A stretch of DNA of 64,000 nt from Daphnia pulex (Eukaryota > Arthropoda > Branchiopoda > Diplostraca > Daphniidae). A program made the translations under genes and the position numbers. Of this stretch, positions 1 through 13,400 are shown in pieces (position 1 is the first letter of the stretch; each line of letters starts with the position of its first letter). Location of the stretch: assembly GCF_021134715.1 (NCBI RefSeq), contig NC_060022.1, positions 191,001-255,000 on the forward strand, given 5' to 3'. Below the pieces are notes generated by a model that worked only from the letters and a program-made list of their open reading frames with translations, searched no databases and was not told the DNA's origin.

Positions 1-115
1 TTAATACGATCTACCGTTATTATCGGAGATATCCTACTACCCCACAGCTACCAGCAAAGCATCGGTGCCGATCGTATATCGGTGCATTTGGCAATAATAA
101 ACACAGTTATACGTA

Positions 116-329
116 GGGGAGACCGGGGCTGTGTGGGACATGGGGCTACATGGGACATCGCAGTTTTGAGCATGTTCCCGTAATTTTTTTTAAATAATTT
201 TTTTACTATATTTGAGTATTTACCATGCCCCATGTTGGGTAAAAAAATTATTTAAAAAAAATTAAGGAAACATGCTCAAAACTGCGATGTCCCATGTAGC
301 CCCATGTCCCACACAGCCCCGGTCTCCCC
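116..329. mobile_element. 214-bp foldback MITE
   Basis: Two near-perfect inverted arms of about 95-100 bp (116-219 and 238-329) start GGGGAGACCGGGGC and end GCCCCGGTCTCCCC, with an 18-bp loop. The flanks read TATACGTA (108-115) and TATTACGTA (330-338), which look like a target-site duplication with one indel. No coding capacity is present; the short frames running through it only read the arms. The element is seen directly. Assignment to a DNA-transposon superfamily is not possible by eye. Confidence 0.8.
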
Positions 330-338
330 TATTACGTA

Positions 339-2780
339 TCGAAACGTATAAGGACGAAACTGTCTCCTACTCTCTGGGTTCTTGTTCACTCAGCGGAACA
401 ATTAGCGGAGTTCCGATAGGCGAGGGAAAACCTTGTTACAACGAGGATATACTGCTCGTTATAAAAAAAGAGAAACGTCAGGCAAAGAAATGAACAATAA
501 TGCCAATTTCGGTATTATTAGATAAAAGATTAGAAAATTTCTTTACAAATTGTCCGTCACACCTTCGGAAATGTTGTCTAGCGGATCTCTACGTACGTAT
601 TTGTTGCTTTTATTCTTGTCTTGCGCACTGTTGCGTGACAAGGCATGAGAATGTAACACAGCTCGTCTCACCTTTTCATCTACAAACCACTACTTTTCTT
701 TTTTTTTCTGGTATAGCCTAAAAGCAAAACCTTTTACTATTTTGTTTTATCGGATTTACGTTGTGGTAAATTCGGTAAACGGCAACGAATAAAGTCGGAA
801 AGCCTGCTGTGGTCGGTTTGATGAATAAGCCGAAAAATATTGTTGGGCTATATCAAATTATACAATATAGACCTAACCTTATTCTGGTACGTTCCTCGTC
901 TTTTTTTTAATTGATACTTTCTCGTTTTTTGATTGATAAGAATAAAAATGAAGAAATTTTTTATCAAAATGGCCAGACGACTTTCACCCATCAGTTGTCA
1001 ACTGACAAGACTGGCAACGTGTGCGAGGAATGATGGACGACACCGCAGAATGGCCGTCCACGCGCGATGATGCCAATGGTGTCAATGGCCAACTAAACTT
1101 TATGTTCGTATCGTGCCATGCCATCATTCATTCCTTTTTTTTTTTTTGTGCTACGAAATTTGCTATTTGACGATGACCGCGATAGGACGTAACCGTGGAA
1201 TCTAGCAACCTGACCCAAAGTCTTGAATTTCCATCGAGTCTACACCGAGTAGTAGGATGCCACCACTGACTTACATATTTAATATATATATATCGCCAAT
1301 ACAGATCCCAAATGATGAGGGTCGGCCAGCACCAGTATAAATAAATGATGGGGCATATATAACAGATGGCTCGGACACTCCTATACAGTGTTTAAATATT
1401 CTATACTCAGCAGAGTCTATAACGGTACACACCATCACCATGATGTTACATTACCATAGAGGCCGTGGTGGAATGTTGCCCATATATAACAGTTTGGCTT
1501 TCGATGACGGTCGACGTACACATGTACAGACGCAGGCGGAAAAATCAAGGCACAACTCAGCCGTCAGCAGTTTGACTATAATCAGCAGCTTTACTATTAC
1601 GTGGGCTAGTGATTTTTTCTAACGACCTAAGGCTACGTATAGTATTTTAGTTTGATGGCTGGAAGCTCGATCCATATGTAATCACATATCTCTCCTTGGC
1701 GTTCCGCATTTGAATCGCCCGCGTTACAACCAAATGTCAAACCATAAATCGGAGAAAAACGCAGCAGAAAACTAATTCTAAAATTATATGTGCATTGCGC
1801 AAATGCGCATTGTTCCATTTGTTTTGCCTTTCCGGTGATTGAGCTAAATAAAAACTGGTGTTTCGGTTTCCGGATATAGTCTATACCCGCAAAAATTTAC
1901 AAGAAAACAAAAATTGGCTGAATGATGTTAAACGGAAAAGTTTAGAATTTAAAAGGTATTGTTGTTCAACCGGCCGTTCAATTAGCAATGACAAACAGCC
2001 GATAAATGTTGGGAACCGAATGCGACAATTTTGTGGCTAGGATTTAAATAGAACAAAGTATAGTATAGGTAATAAGCCAACCGATACTATGTCTACCTGT
2101 TGATTTATTATACACCCGGAGAAAGTATACCGACGGGGTGGGTCCGACAATACAACAAATCTAAGACGCGTATACTTAACACACACAACACTCGACTCCG
2201 GTGGTCATTAAGAGAAAAAACTGGGACACTGTGGGTCCAGTTAAAAATAAAAATAAAAATCCTTTTGAACGCCAATTCCTAAATTATCTTTCAAAAATTG
2301 AATAACAAGAGAAAACGCGTCTTCCTTCTTCGTTTCGCAATAGGTGAACAAATTTTCGATTGTCATTATTATTCGTTTGATAGTGTCCGAACGACGCTCT
2401 CTCCGAAAATATAGGCTAGAACACAAACGAGAAGACGCATCGATTTCCTCATTGTTTCTTTTCGTTTTAAGAAGAAAAATAAGTTGATGTATAGCAGCAG
2501 CTATACAAGACTCTCAAAAGGAATTGCGCTGGAAGCCAAGACGCCCTGAAGCGCATCGTCATGCAAGTGAGCGCAGCAGGGCCGCGGTTCACGGCCACCC
2601 CGGCTTAAATTTTTCTCGGTTGCCTTATTTTTGTTTCGATTGTCGTGCTCTGTTGTCTGCGGTGCGCTCCTCTGTGTGCTGTGTACACGTTATTGTGTGC
2701 ATCAGATATCTAACTTTGGCTCCACCTACAAAGGAAAAATAGAGGCCTCTCCCGTCTCTATTTGGAGTCTCCCGCTGTCA
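339..2780. other. intergenic, nothing recognised
   Basis: AT-rich sequence with homopolymer runs. Short open frames (up to 73 codons) show no domain, signal peptide or splice context. No RNA gene is seen. Confidence 0.5.
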
Positions 2781-2789
2781 ATCTCGAGC

Positions 2790-3023
2790 TCAGTAGTTGA
2801 ATTCGATCCCGTCCGATCGGATCGACAAGAATCTTTACGGTGTGTCGAGAGAGACCCTCGTCTGTTGTTCTGTTGCGAAACAAATCAAAAACAAGAAAGA
2901 GAAACTGCAAAAGACCGTGAAGTTTTGAGTCCGTTTTGATTTTCTTCTTCTTTAGGGGACCGTTTTATTTATTTACTTTGACATCCGACGCTTATTTCAT
3001 CTCAAGCCGGTTACCTGCATACG
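2790..3023 (+). other. candidate non-coding first exon with strong donor
   Basis: An initiator-like TCAGT lies at about 2789-2793. The exon candidate ends at 3023 in a consensus donor (ACG then GTAAGT at 3024-3029). No long open frame is present, so this would be 5' UTR. The acceptor is unknown. It could serve an alternative transcript of the first paralogue gene downstream (acceptor at 10472) or an unseen gene. The donor is the only firm evidence. Confidence 0.3.
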
Positions 3024-5689
3024 GTAAGTCATTATATCCTAATTCTGTTTTTTGTTTCGCAGAGTTATACGCAAGGTTAGAATTAAAAACAACATCATGT
3101 TGCGCTTCACGCGTTACTGATGCCATCGTCGTATTAGCCGTGGTCATCCTTTCTCTCGATTCTGTAGCTAATATAACGACCGGTTGAGGTTTTTACACTT
3201 GACGTTTCTATTCAAACAAGTCGCTCAAGGGATTTTCCCTTTTCGGTAAAAGAAAAAAGAACTCAAAAGATTTATTCCGGCTGCTCAACTTGTCTCTTTT
3301 TTCTTCTGTGTGAAAAGTCATTCACACGGCTGAAACCGAAAGGCTAAAAACCTGCGCGTACCATTTAATACCATTTTGATGGCATGTGGGTATGTGTACG
3401 TGTTGTATGTCCACATTATACGATTGCGTTCTAACTGTACCTTCCCTCGACTGCCACCGTAGAGAAAGGGAAAACATGTCGGATGGACACATGATGGAAA
3501 ATGGCTGGTCTGGGATTCCTGTCAGAATTTGTAATTTGTTGGCTACTCGCCCAACTGCTAATGTTGTGTCGATCGCAACCAACGGTGACGACGACTAAAA
3601 ACCAAATGAAAGGGAACGCATTTAACTGCAAACGAAAAAGATAAACCAAATCAAATTAACCGCATGCCGCGCTTAAAAAAAAATAAACCGTTTATGCAGT
3701 GTACGGCATAAGCGGCTGCTGCGCGTTGTCCAAAAGACCATAATAATAATAACTCTCGATTCGAGTGGAAAAGATGAACGAAAAAAAGGAAAACTAAGCA
3801 GCGTGAATGACAAAACAAACCCCTGCAATTTGTTTCGTTGTACCTGTTTTTAAAGAAAAAGCTAGCGCGTCGATCTAACGGCACGCGGGAAAAAGTAAGA
3901 AAATGATCAGCGATTTGCTGACAGGAGAACGCGTGAAGGGACGCGGAAAACTGAAAATAAACTCGAATTTATTTGCGTACTCTAATACGGAGTAGCCGCT
4001 TTCCTAATCTAGGTATCCAACTGTTAAAAATTCTCCCGTTCACTTTTATTTCGTTTATCATTGTAGAGAGAGAGAGAGAGACAAGTTCAAACAGTCGCTA
4101 CTGTTGTAATTTCAGTTATACGATCCGCTGTCAAGTTGGCAATTTAAAAGAAAGGTTTAGAACGGACATTATGTCATGACGGCGGGGGCCTACCTGCTGC
4201 TGAGACGTTGGCGGATATTGAAAAACCTCAGCGGGGTCATCACGACATTGGCTGCGGCTGAGCTGGTAATTATTGCACACCGGGAAATGCCTCGCAGTTG
4301 TTGTTGCTTTCCTGATCGTAATGATGATGATGATGATTGCATTCTAAAAAAAAGAGTTTAGCCCAGATTTTCGCCGACTATTATAAGAGCACACAAAGCG
4401 TTTTAGCTCTTTTATTCCATGGGTCCGTCCTTTCTATAGACATAAAATAATAACTCGCTGCCTCGGACGATTGTTTCATTGTTTGAAATCGAGCCCGACA
4501 AATTGTCACCATTGCGCCGCCTATCGTCGTATTGTTATGCGGAGAAAATCAGCAAAAGAGACCGCCGTCGTCTAATTTAGTTGCCTGAATTTGTTATCAA
4601 TTGGGACAACGCACAGTCCGAGTGATAACAATCAATCAGCCTGAAGGACTATTATGTAAGGCACATTGGCATAAATGTCTGGACTGCCCAAAATATTAGA
4701 AAATAACAAATCCAGCATGTGCGTATGGTAATAATGGTTTAGAATCTCACGAGTTGTATATGCCCTTTTAAATCCATATGCACGCGCTTATGTGTGCGTT
4801 GAACAGGTGGTGGCCACAAGTTATGCGGCTTTGTCTTTCGCTCCGCGGCTGTTTACCATGTCAGATGGTGGCTCACAAGTATAAACATTGCCTGTTCGTG
4901 TCTTGTATCTTGTGGGTTGTCCCTTTTCCGAGTTTCTTTTTCCCTTTCTCTGCCTTTCTAGACGGAAGCGCTGGGGGAATATACCGGATGGGACTTAATG
5001 ACTGTGTGTTCCTGTATATATGCTGTGTACGTAACAGTCTGATTCCCTCCCTAATCTCGACCGCGGAAAAAAGAAAAAGAAAGCAAGAAAAATTCTGGGA
5101 ATATCGAACAACATTTGTGGAAAAAATATAACCAGGGCAGTTCAATTTTTTTTTTCTTTCAAGGGTATACACACACGTCTGCGTATTATATACATCCCAG
5201 TGTTATTTCGAGCTGGGTCGTCGTATATTTCGCACTTTAAAGTATTCATTATTGGCGTACACACACACACGCGGGGGAACAGCAGGAAACTGTCAGTTTT
5301 GACGTTTCCACCTATTTCCGGTTTGAATGTACTTAGCCTAAATATTACGTAAACAGGACCCAGCACAGTACACCTAAACTACATGGACGTGCCATTTTCG
5401 TGAACGTCCATAACCGTCACGAACTATGCCGGCAATGGCAGCGGTTTGATCGATTAACAGAATTATATTGTCATCCATTAGAGAACGAATAAGTGGCTCA
5501 TATCACTTTTGGTTAGGCTTTTGTATTCCGGCCCAGCACGAGCCGCAAAAAGAAAAAAAAGAAAGACAGAATTGCGGGCCCACCAACTAGTAAAGATGCT
5601 CGCAATTATCACGCTCTACTAGTACCGAATTTCGAGAATGAAATTTCTTTATCCGCTTGATGAAGAGACGAGAAGTAATACACTCTTAA
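3024..5689. other. intergenic or intronic, nothing recognised
   Basis: Contains simple repeats (GA run near 4065-4080, AC run near 5260-5275) and no convincing exon. If the donor at 3024 is used, this would be intron. Confidence 0.45.
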
Positions 5690-6960
5690 TTTCTATTTAA
5701 TGAACCCTAACTGAGAAAAACAAAAACCGGCAAGAGAAAACAGTTGCAGTCAACCGCTTAGCTCAGGAATAATTGTACGTCGTCAAAGAGGAAGAATAGA
5801 GATAGATTTGTCCTACCTTGAAGCCTGGGAAATCCACAGCCAGGCATCCACAAGGGCTCCATCCGTTGAAAAGTCGAATCCAGTACCAGGCAGGACAGGG
5901 AAAAGGGGGTCCTCGTGAATACCCCCACACTCTCATGGGTGTACACGAGAACATTCAAAGATAGAGGAAGAAGAGATAGGTAAATCGGCCGACATCGGTA
6001 TAAATCCTCCGGATCTGTTTCTCCAATCAGGATGTTGTTTATCTAAGTAAAAATGTAGAAATGGGTTACGGAAAATATTTGCAAACAACAAGTAAGGAGA
6101 AGTTGAAAATGAGACAGTAAATAAACCCCAAGTTTTGAGAAATGGGAGAATCTCACGTAATACAGCTGCATTTATACAAGTCATGCATCATGAAAATGTC
6201 TAGAAGGTCGCAGGAATGAAAGTCACACAAATCATCATCCCAGCGTACTGAGATTGACAGGTCAATACCTGCAAAACTTGCACAATTATCTTGTTGTTAC
6301 TACAGCTGGCTCAGACCTCAAGTGTACAGAAACGAGAAGGTTACACGTTGCAGACAAACTGCCATGCATCAACAGGGGGCTTACATGATAAATGCCAGTC
6401 AGGAAATAATAACATTTCACTAATTTGGAACAGGTTTCTCTTCTATTAACCCTCCCATAGTCATTCCATTTGTATTCTTAGTTTTATTTTTACCTGCCAA
6501 ACAGCAGGAAGTGGAGAGGAAATGGAGAGCCCCAACACCAGAGTTCATACACACGTCTAGTACATTTATGTAGTTTTATCTGTTGACCGATTTTTCGTGC
6601 AGCCACATTCGTTTCCAAAAATTTCATCGTTCACTTTTCTTTATTAATCTAATTTTGTCTCCATTTCGAAACCACGTCGAAACTTTCAAACTAAACGAAA
6701 TGCAGACGACACTAATATTCTAATTAGCTAAGATATCGATATAATATTGACTCCACTACCACAGTCAAGATAAAAGTAAAATATTTTCGACCAAAACCAC
6801 CAGAAAAAGACCCTCTTGAAAGCCAGAAAAATAACATGGGAGAGAGTCTATTAGAAAAGAAAAAATTTATTCGAAACCAATGAGAAACATTATTATCGAT
6901 ATGGTATATTACTTTTGTGTGAATCATTTTCACCACGAGCTATATCGATTAATGATTTCT
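5690..6960 (-). repeat. dispersed gene-start repeat, copy A
   Basis: One of four related copies in the window. On the minus strand it reads, in order: exact TATCGATA boxes at 6894-6901 and 6734-6741, a first exon ending at a GTAAAA-type donor near 6500, an intron, then an exon starting with ATG at about 5997. That exon would encode a Cys/His-rich peptide, but here the frame stops early because the CCATGCGAG of copy D reads CCATGAGAG. A donor (AAG then GTAGGA) lies near 5816. The GC-rich end shared by copies B, C and D is not recognisable here, so this copy is truncated at its downstream end. Confidence 0.7.
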
Positions 6961-8786
6961 ATTAACGAATGGTCATCGTACCGATTAGGCACTTTCTTAT
7001 TTATGAAGTCTCTTTTTTTTTATTAGTTTGTCCTTTATAGGTACATGTCAGGGAATGTCGCCTTGTTAAAGATTCAAAGAGGCTGAGTGAGTAGTACCGT
7101 GTAGCATACTATACTATCAAAGTAAAAAGAAGAAAAAAGATCTAAGGATGATGGCCGTAACGGTACAAAAACAACCATCAAGTTGATCGGCCATGATGAC
7201 TCTGGGGCCGGAGTCAAGTAAAGGAGAATGCAGAGGCGTTGATCAATGGGGCGCCGAATTTAATCCATTGCCGGAAGCAGCAGCAGAAGAGCCCCTTCCG
7301 CATGTTGTTTTCCAAAGTGCGTGTTTGGAAATCGTTCGTTATAGAACTACACACACTCTCCTTTCCAGCTTTATATACCATCGCTCATATTTTCAAGGAA
7401 ATCCGAAACACATTTATACAAACGGGACTTGAAAGATCTAACGACATTAAGTCAAAGGTCGCGCGCTCGTTAACGGATATATATCTTTAGTTCTTTTAGA
7501 CGTCTATCGCTCTTTGTCAATTCACGTGCGACCTACATATTCGTTCGAGGTTTTTCTCTTATTGCGCTTTTCTTCATTTAAAAACGTACAATGCTGGGCC
7601 ACTGTGTACACATTTTTGGCGAGGAAAGATTTCATGGAGCGTAACGCGAATTGACCGTGGCGCCGCGGCGCATATGGGATATGCCACGCATGACTGCCAT
7701 AGCTCTACATGTCAGATCGAGTGTATAGAGTTTGTGTGTGTGTATGTATACAGTCTACTATATAGCCTCTATATGCTACGGAGGGCTGCTGCTGTCGTCG
7801 CCGCCGTGATAAATATGAGATGCTCTGGCTCCGATAAGTTATATAAGAAAAACGCACACAAACCCATACGGTATATTTTTTGGTTTGGCGATATAAATCA
7901 GCTTTCTCGTTATACATGGCGACTCAGCTGTATATATAGATGGAAAACGAAATTACTGGTGAGGATTAAACGAGAGCCAAACCGAAATAATAATACAAAG
8001 GGGAATTAATATTCCGCGCAGACTGTATTACCTATAGTACGAAATCATTGAACTAATGTTATATACTGTTCCGATTCCCATCACAATGAGGCGCATCACA
8101 TAGTGATGAGTGATAATAAAGAAACAGAATCTGAGAAACAATATCTGACCAAAGGTTTTCTCTTACATCAGTTCGCATACAAGAGAGTCGAACGTAAAAT
8201 AGTCAAAGGACAATGGAGACTTTTGCCACTTTTTCTTTTTTCTTTCCCCGTGTCATTTTCCCCAATTAAAAGGCCGAAAAACCCGAACGATATCTCAGTA
8301 ATACACTGGGATTGTATATGAGGTACATTGTTTTGCATTGGTTTCTATATGTACACATAAAGCGACTTCTCCCTTTTTATTTAGTTTTTCCTTCCGCTTA
8401 TTCCCACTTTCTTTCTCTCGTCGCTTTCTTTAGTTTTCTCTCCTGGGCTCACAAACATTTTCACTGGGCCAAAGAAAGAAGAAGGAAAAAAAAAAGGGAA
8501 AAAATATAAAACAAGAAGGGAAAACCGATGGACCACATCGTCGTTGTGTATAGTTTATGTAAACGTGTAATATGATGTGTGTTCAATATCCTATACGTGT
8601 AGTTACAATGTTATAGACCCCCTGCTCGCGAAAATGTTTCGCGGTCTGGTTATCATTTACACTAAGTGGATGAGAGCTTCATCATCATACGTGTGTATAC
8701 ATCTAGCAGCCACTTCCCTGTACAGCCATCGGGAGTGGAACAGTATACAACAAGCTAGTCTCATTTTAAAACAGCTGACTGGTACG
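6961..8786. other. intergenic, nothing recognised
   Basis: No exon with splice context, RNA gene or repeat was recognised. Open frames here lack start or splice support. Confidence 0.45.
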
Positions 8787-8863
8787 CTTTCATCTTCTTC
8801 TTCCACGTCGTTAAGAACAAAAACGGCTGATGTCGTTTTTTGGTTTCCGCGCGTGGACAATAG
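8787..8863 (+). promoter_or_regulatory. duplicated upstream block, paralogue gene 1
   Basis: This stretch, starting CTTTCATCTTCTTC, aligns by eye with 18003-18075 upstream of the second paralogue. Shared pieces include the pyrimidine-rich start, a GATGxC core, a T run followed by GTTTC-GCG, and TGGACA(C)AAT. It lies about 170-240 bp upstream of the TSS. Retention in two otherwise diverged flanks suggests a regulatory module copied with the gene. The function is inferred. Confidence 0.5.
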
Positions 8864-8997
8864 CAGAGCACCTGAGACGAGCACCACAGTGGGCGGACTC
8901 TCTTTTTTTTTCTCTGAAGAGAAAACCGCCCAGCTGCTGCAACGTATAGAGAGACTGGTAATGTGGGCAGCGTGTTTGGTGGGCGAGCAAGAGTATC

Positions 8998-9031
8998 TAT
9001 ATAAGTGGCGGGCCGCTGGACGGCCATTTCA
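8998..9031 (+). promoter_or_regulatory. core promoter, paralogue gene 1
   Basis: TATATAAG at 8998-9005 lies 33 bp before the A of an arthropod initiator (TTTCAGTCTT, A at 9031). The same TATA plus TTTCAGTCT pairing occurs in front of the two downstream paralogues. Confidence 0.7.
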
Positions 9032-9386
9032 GTCTTTCGTCTCGGAGCTTCCCTCGCTCATTTCGGCTCTGTATAGTCTCCGATTCCAATTCAATCCGCT
9101 TCTAGTTTGAAATCAAGTGTTATATACTGGGCCTGTGTTAGCCCTTGGCAGAAAATCGCTCGAGTTTATTCCTGAAATTTTGTCGACACGAATTGAACAA
9201 GTGTCGAAATCAAAGCGCGAAATTGACTGGTTTGAATTGGTTTCTTCGTTTGTATTTTCCCGCCAAGTGCCGCTATCAAGGAAGACAATTAAAAGGCGCT
9301 GAAATTAAGACATTCACGGCGTCGTTGGCGGCAGATTTTATTCAACTGCTGGAGAGGAGTCACGGCAACGGATCCGAAAGTGTCGG
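9031..9386 (+). other. 5' UTR exon 1, paralogue gene 1
   Basis: Runs from the predicted TSS to a consensus donor (GTAAGT at 9387). The first ~85 nt of the following intron match the first intron of the third paralogue (24713 onward), including ACAGTTATATC and GGGACAAATCATTC, which supports both donor calls. The intron ends at the acceptor TTTCGCAG (10472). Confidence 0.6.
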
Positions 9387-10480
9387 GTAAGTTTTCTGTA
9401 TAGTCAAACTGAACAGTTATATCCTTAACGGGACAAAGCGGGACAAATCATTCATTTAAAAAATAGAAAAGGGAAATAAGACGCTCAATAGCTAACAATG
9501 TACATATATAACGCCACTCTCTCTTTATGGTGGCCAAACTGCTGCCTTCTATATACTTTGAGATCTATCTGCATCAACGCGCACTGTGTATACATCCTGG
9601 AAAGAAATAGGGCTGTGATTGCAGACTGTATTTATGGTATATCCAAAAGTCCGCCCTGCTGGGCACACACACAACCCACCAGGAAATGAGAATCAACAGT
9701 TTGTTACATTCTTTCGAGATTCGGGAGTTTGTGGCCAACGAGAGGGTCATCATCATCTTTATCCTTTCCCTTCTAAAAACTTTAACAATTGAGAGTTAAG
9801 AGCGTGCGAGCCCGCCAGCATCAGCAGCCTTTTTTCCCCCCTTGTTTTATATTTATATATTTTTTAGAACCGAATTTGTTATAGTCGGCTTGATGTTTTG
9901 TGTGTGCCGTTGTACTCGCCCCGCAGTCATCATCATCTCCTCTCAATGCTGCACACAGCCGAGCGTTTGTTGTTATATAGACGCTATATAGAGACTTTCA
10001 ATGACGGTCGTTGATTTTCTTTTCCCTATCCGGAATGACGATGATGATGCTCAGATTTTTATTGGTAAACTATACTGCGCAGAGCCGTTATAGTAGCAGG
10101 CAAAAGGACCTTCATCCTTTTTCTTTTTTACAACGGTAGTTGCGCAATGTTCCGCACTCGTTTCCTCCTCCCTCTTAAATAATCTACACTGGATAAGATG
10201 GAACATTCCGATGTCTTAGTACAATATCCGGTTCGGTATTATTCACAAAAAATTTGTTAATATGTTGCGATCATTATACTTTGTTCCTATATTTGTAAAG
10301 AGCAGCTGCTTATCTTTTTTGATTGTTGTGATGAGCTCCAGCTGGGTTCTACAAAATATCAAGTCAAAGATATTCCCGCGTTCAGTGCCTGTGTCTATTC
10401 TTCTCCGCTATTTGCGGTTCTAACAATACAATACAGCGAAATTTAATGTTGTACATAATTTTCGTTTCGCAGAATCACCA

Positions 10481-13400
10481 ATGATGTCGCGGTCCCTGGA
10501 AAAGCCAAGACAAACAGCCATGAGAGAAGGACAGCTGTCAACACGGGCGACCGCAACAAGACGAATGTCGACGCTTGCGCTGGCCTTGATGTTATTCCTC
10601 CTAGTGTCGTCCGGACTCTCCTGGCAGCCGCAGATGGTCTCCTCGGCACCGACACCTCAACACAACGACGGTATATACAAGCTGGAATTTAATTTGTTCG
10701 CTCGACATTCAAAAAAAACTAAATTACAACAGTTAAGCTCTACATATACTCCCACCAGTGGGTATTAGCTATTATACACACCAAATATTCACCGGTTTTG
10801 TGACCATCAAGATGAAAGATTCTTATCGGACAATTTTTGGCCGGCAGCATCGCCAAGGCGTTGAGGGGTGACGTAACAAAATTACTTTCATCGCTCAACG
10901 TCGTTTACCGTTTTCCTTTAATTTTTATAAACCATCAACATCCTTTTAAGTCTGCTGTAGGGCGGTGATATTTATTTTGGAGGGGAAATTTATATAACAC
11001 GACTTATTTTATACATCACTTTGCTGTTGGTCATGCCAAATTGTTTTGAGCTTTTTAGCAAAGATAATTATTAACGACGCCGTATTTCATGATTTGCATT
11101 TGGTCGTTGACAAGTTAATTGATTCCATTATATATCTCGTTTGAAATTCTAGTCGTCGCATCTGCTGGACGGAAGGACGACGGGTCGCTCATATTAAACG
11201 GGACGCATCAGCTGAGCGATGGAGAACCTGCGGAGCCGGCCAACATAAGTGATCGCCATCAACGTCAAATTCCGATTGGCTACAATCAGCCATTAGCCAT
11301 GATGGACGATATCAATGACATGTTCTCCACACTGTTGGACGACAGCAGCAGCTCAACCGGCTCGAGAACGATAACGTCACGAAGCGACGACCCAGTGATG
11401 GAAGATGAACGCAATTTGGTTTTCAACATGGTCATCCAAAAGGAGCGGACGGAAAAGTCGGCCTTTATCGCCCCGGACGTCAACTGGCTGAGAGATTTGG
11501 TGCCCAAAGTGGTGGACGTCGTCGACAAACCCGAGACGACCATCAAGGAAATCATTTCCAACGCCGTGAACGAGGACGTTCAAGCCGAGCCGATGAGAGA
11601 TCGGCAATTGTTCGTCAACGTCGTCAAGTCTCAAATCGGATCGGAGAACGACGTACCGAAAATTCTGGCCAGTCTGGCCAACCTGATGAAGACGGGCGGT
11701 CCGGACGTCGAGTCCAAACTCCTGGAAAGTCGAGACATTGGTGAACCGCAGACCCGCGTCTACGTCATCAACATCATCATTTTCAACTTGGTCGTTTTAG
11801 AAGCGCCGGTAGACAGGCCGGTCCTCGTCACCGATAAGGTCAGCCACATCGAGGCCGACATCACCGAAGACTCTTACATAATCGCTCTCAAAGAGTCGCA
11901 GAAGAATCGCTTCGGTTCTCCAGGTTCCGTTTCATCCGGCCGCATCAATCAAAGTCCAGTTTCAGTTTCCAGCCAGCAGCATCCCAGGACTCCCGACAAG
12001 GATCTAGAAGAAGATTCCTACATTGTGGCATTGAAAGAGTCGCAAAAGGATCGATTTAAAGGATCGCCTCCGGTATCAGCTGGCCATCACCATCATCACC
12101 ACCACGCAATCGATAAGGTCGCAACTAATCAGCAACAATTGGGCGGGCAATTCTTCACCGCGGTGCCGACGTACGAATATGTTTCGACGGCCAGGCCGTT
12201 GATGGCTATGGAGAAAGATTATTTGAGACGGCAGACACTGAAGCCGGCCCAGCAGCAATTGGCGGAAGCGGTGGATGAACAAGAGCCATTGGCGGATGAA
12301 GAGGAGCAATTGTACGACGAACAACAATCGGCCAGCGAACAACAACAACAAACGACGCAATCAACGGTAGTTGATCCTTACGGCAGTTTGGAATTTGTCA
12401 ATCTGCCAACGGGTCCGTATTTCACCAAACCGAATTATGCGCAAATTGTTAACGCCGAAACGACGACGTCATCCATCGAGAAACCACCAGAGATCGAGGC
12501 CTTCGTTGCTGATGTGTCGGTGACGGGCGGAGTGGGCAGCCATCTAGTGGTGACGACTACGACTACGACTAGGAAACCTGTCGTGAATAAGAAGCCGCTA
12601 ATAGTCAGAGTGCCGGAGGCGATGGGAGTGATGACTAACAAGGCCACTAATGTTGTCCGAAATCGAATCAGGACAGTGGGCATGCTAGGGATTCCCATGA
12701 TGGTAGGTCTGGCCGGCACGGTCAACTCGTGGTTGCCGGCCGTGGCGGCCTTGGGTCGCCGCAGAAGGAGGCGTTCCATTACGGAGGAAGAGGATTGGAG
12801 TAACCGCGAAATGTCCAGCGACGACGACGACCGGAGCCGGACACTTGGCAACGCCCAGATACTGGCCAAGTTGATGGGCAAAGGTGCAGAATCGTTGCTC
12901 AACAACTGGAAGAATCGAGAGCAAAGTACAAGGAATTCCGCCATTGAATCACCTGGAAGTCAATCGACCGCGGATGCAAACAAATCGGCCAAAAAGAGAC
13001 GACCGCTGTGGTTCCGTCGGCCAACCGTCAAAAAGTCGCGTACCTCCAAGAAAATGCGGAATTTCTTATCGACCAGCCGGAAGTACGTGACACCCTTGAT
13101 CTACGCGACATTATTTGGAAACGAGAAACCGGATGCGGATAACCGAAATTCAGCCGCCGACGACGACGACGTCATGGAACACAGAGAGGATCCGGAAACC
13201 AGGCAAGAGGCCGTGGTGGAATACGATTTGGAACAGCAGGAAGCCTTGGAGAATGAGACCGTCGATCCAGCACCAATCGACGACGAGAGACCGGAAGAAA
13301 AAGAAATGGAAGAGGAAATTCCCGACTCCGCCGGCGGCCCTTCATTCCTCTCGCAATCCGGCTCGGATTTCGACATTGTCTCCAATTTCGTCAGGGCTAT

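Noticed and set aside
8577-9110. 177-codon plus-strand open frame
   Set aside because: It runs straight through the TATA box and TSS of paralogue gene 1. The part alignable with the second paralogue's flank (8787-8863) is not conserved as protein.
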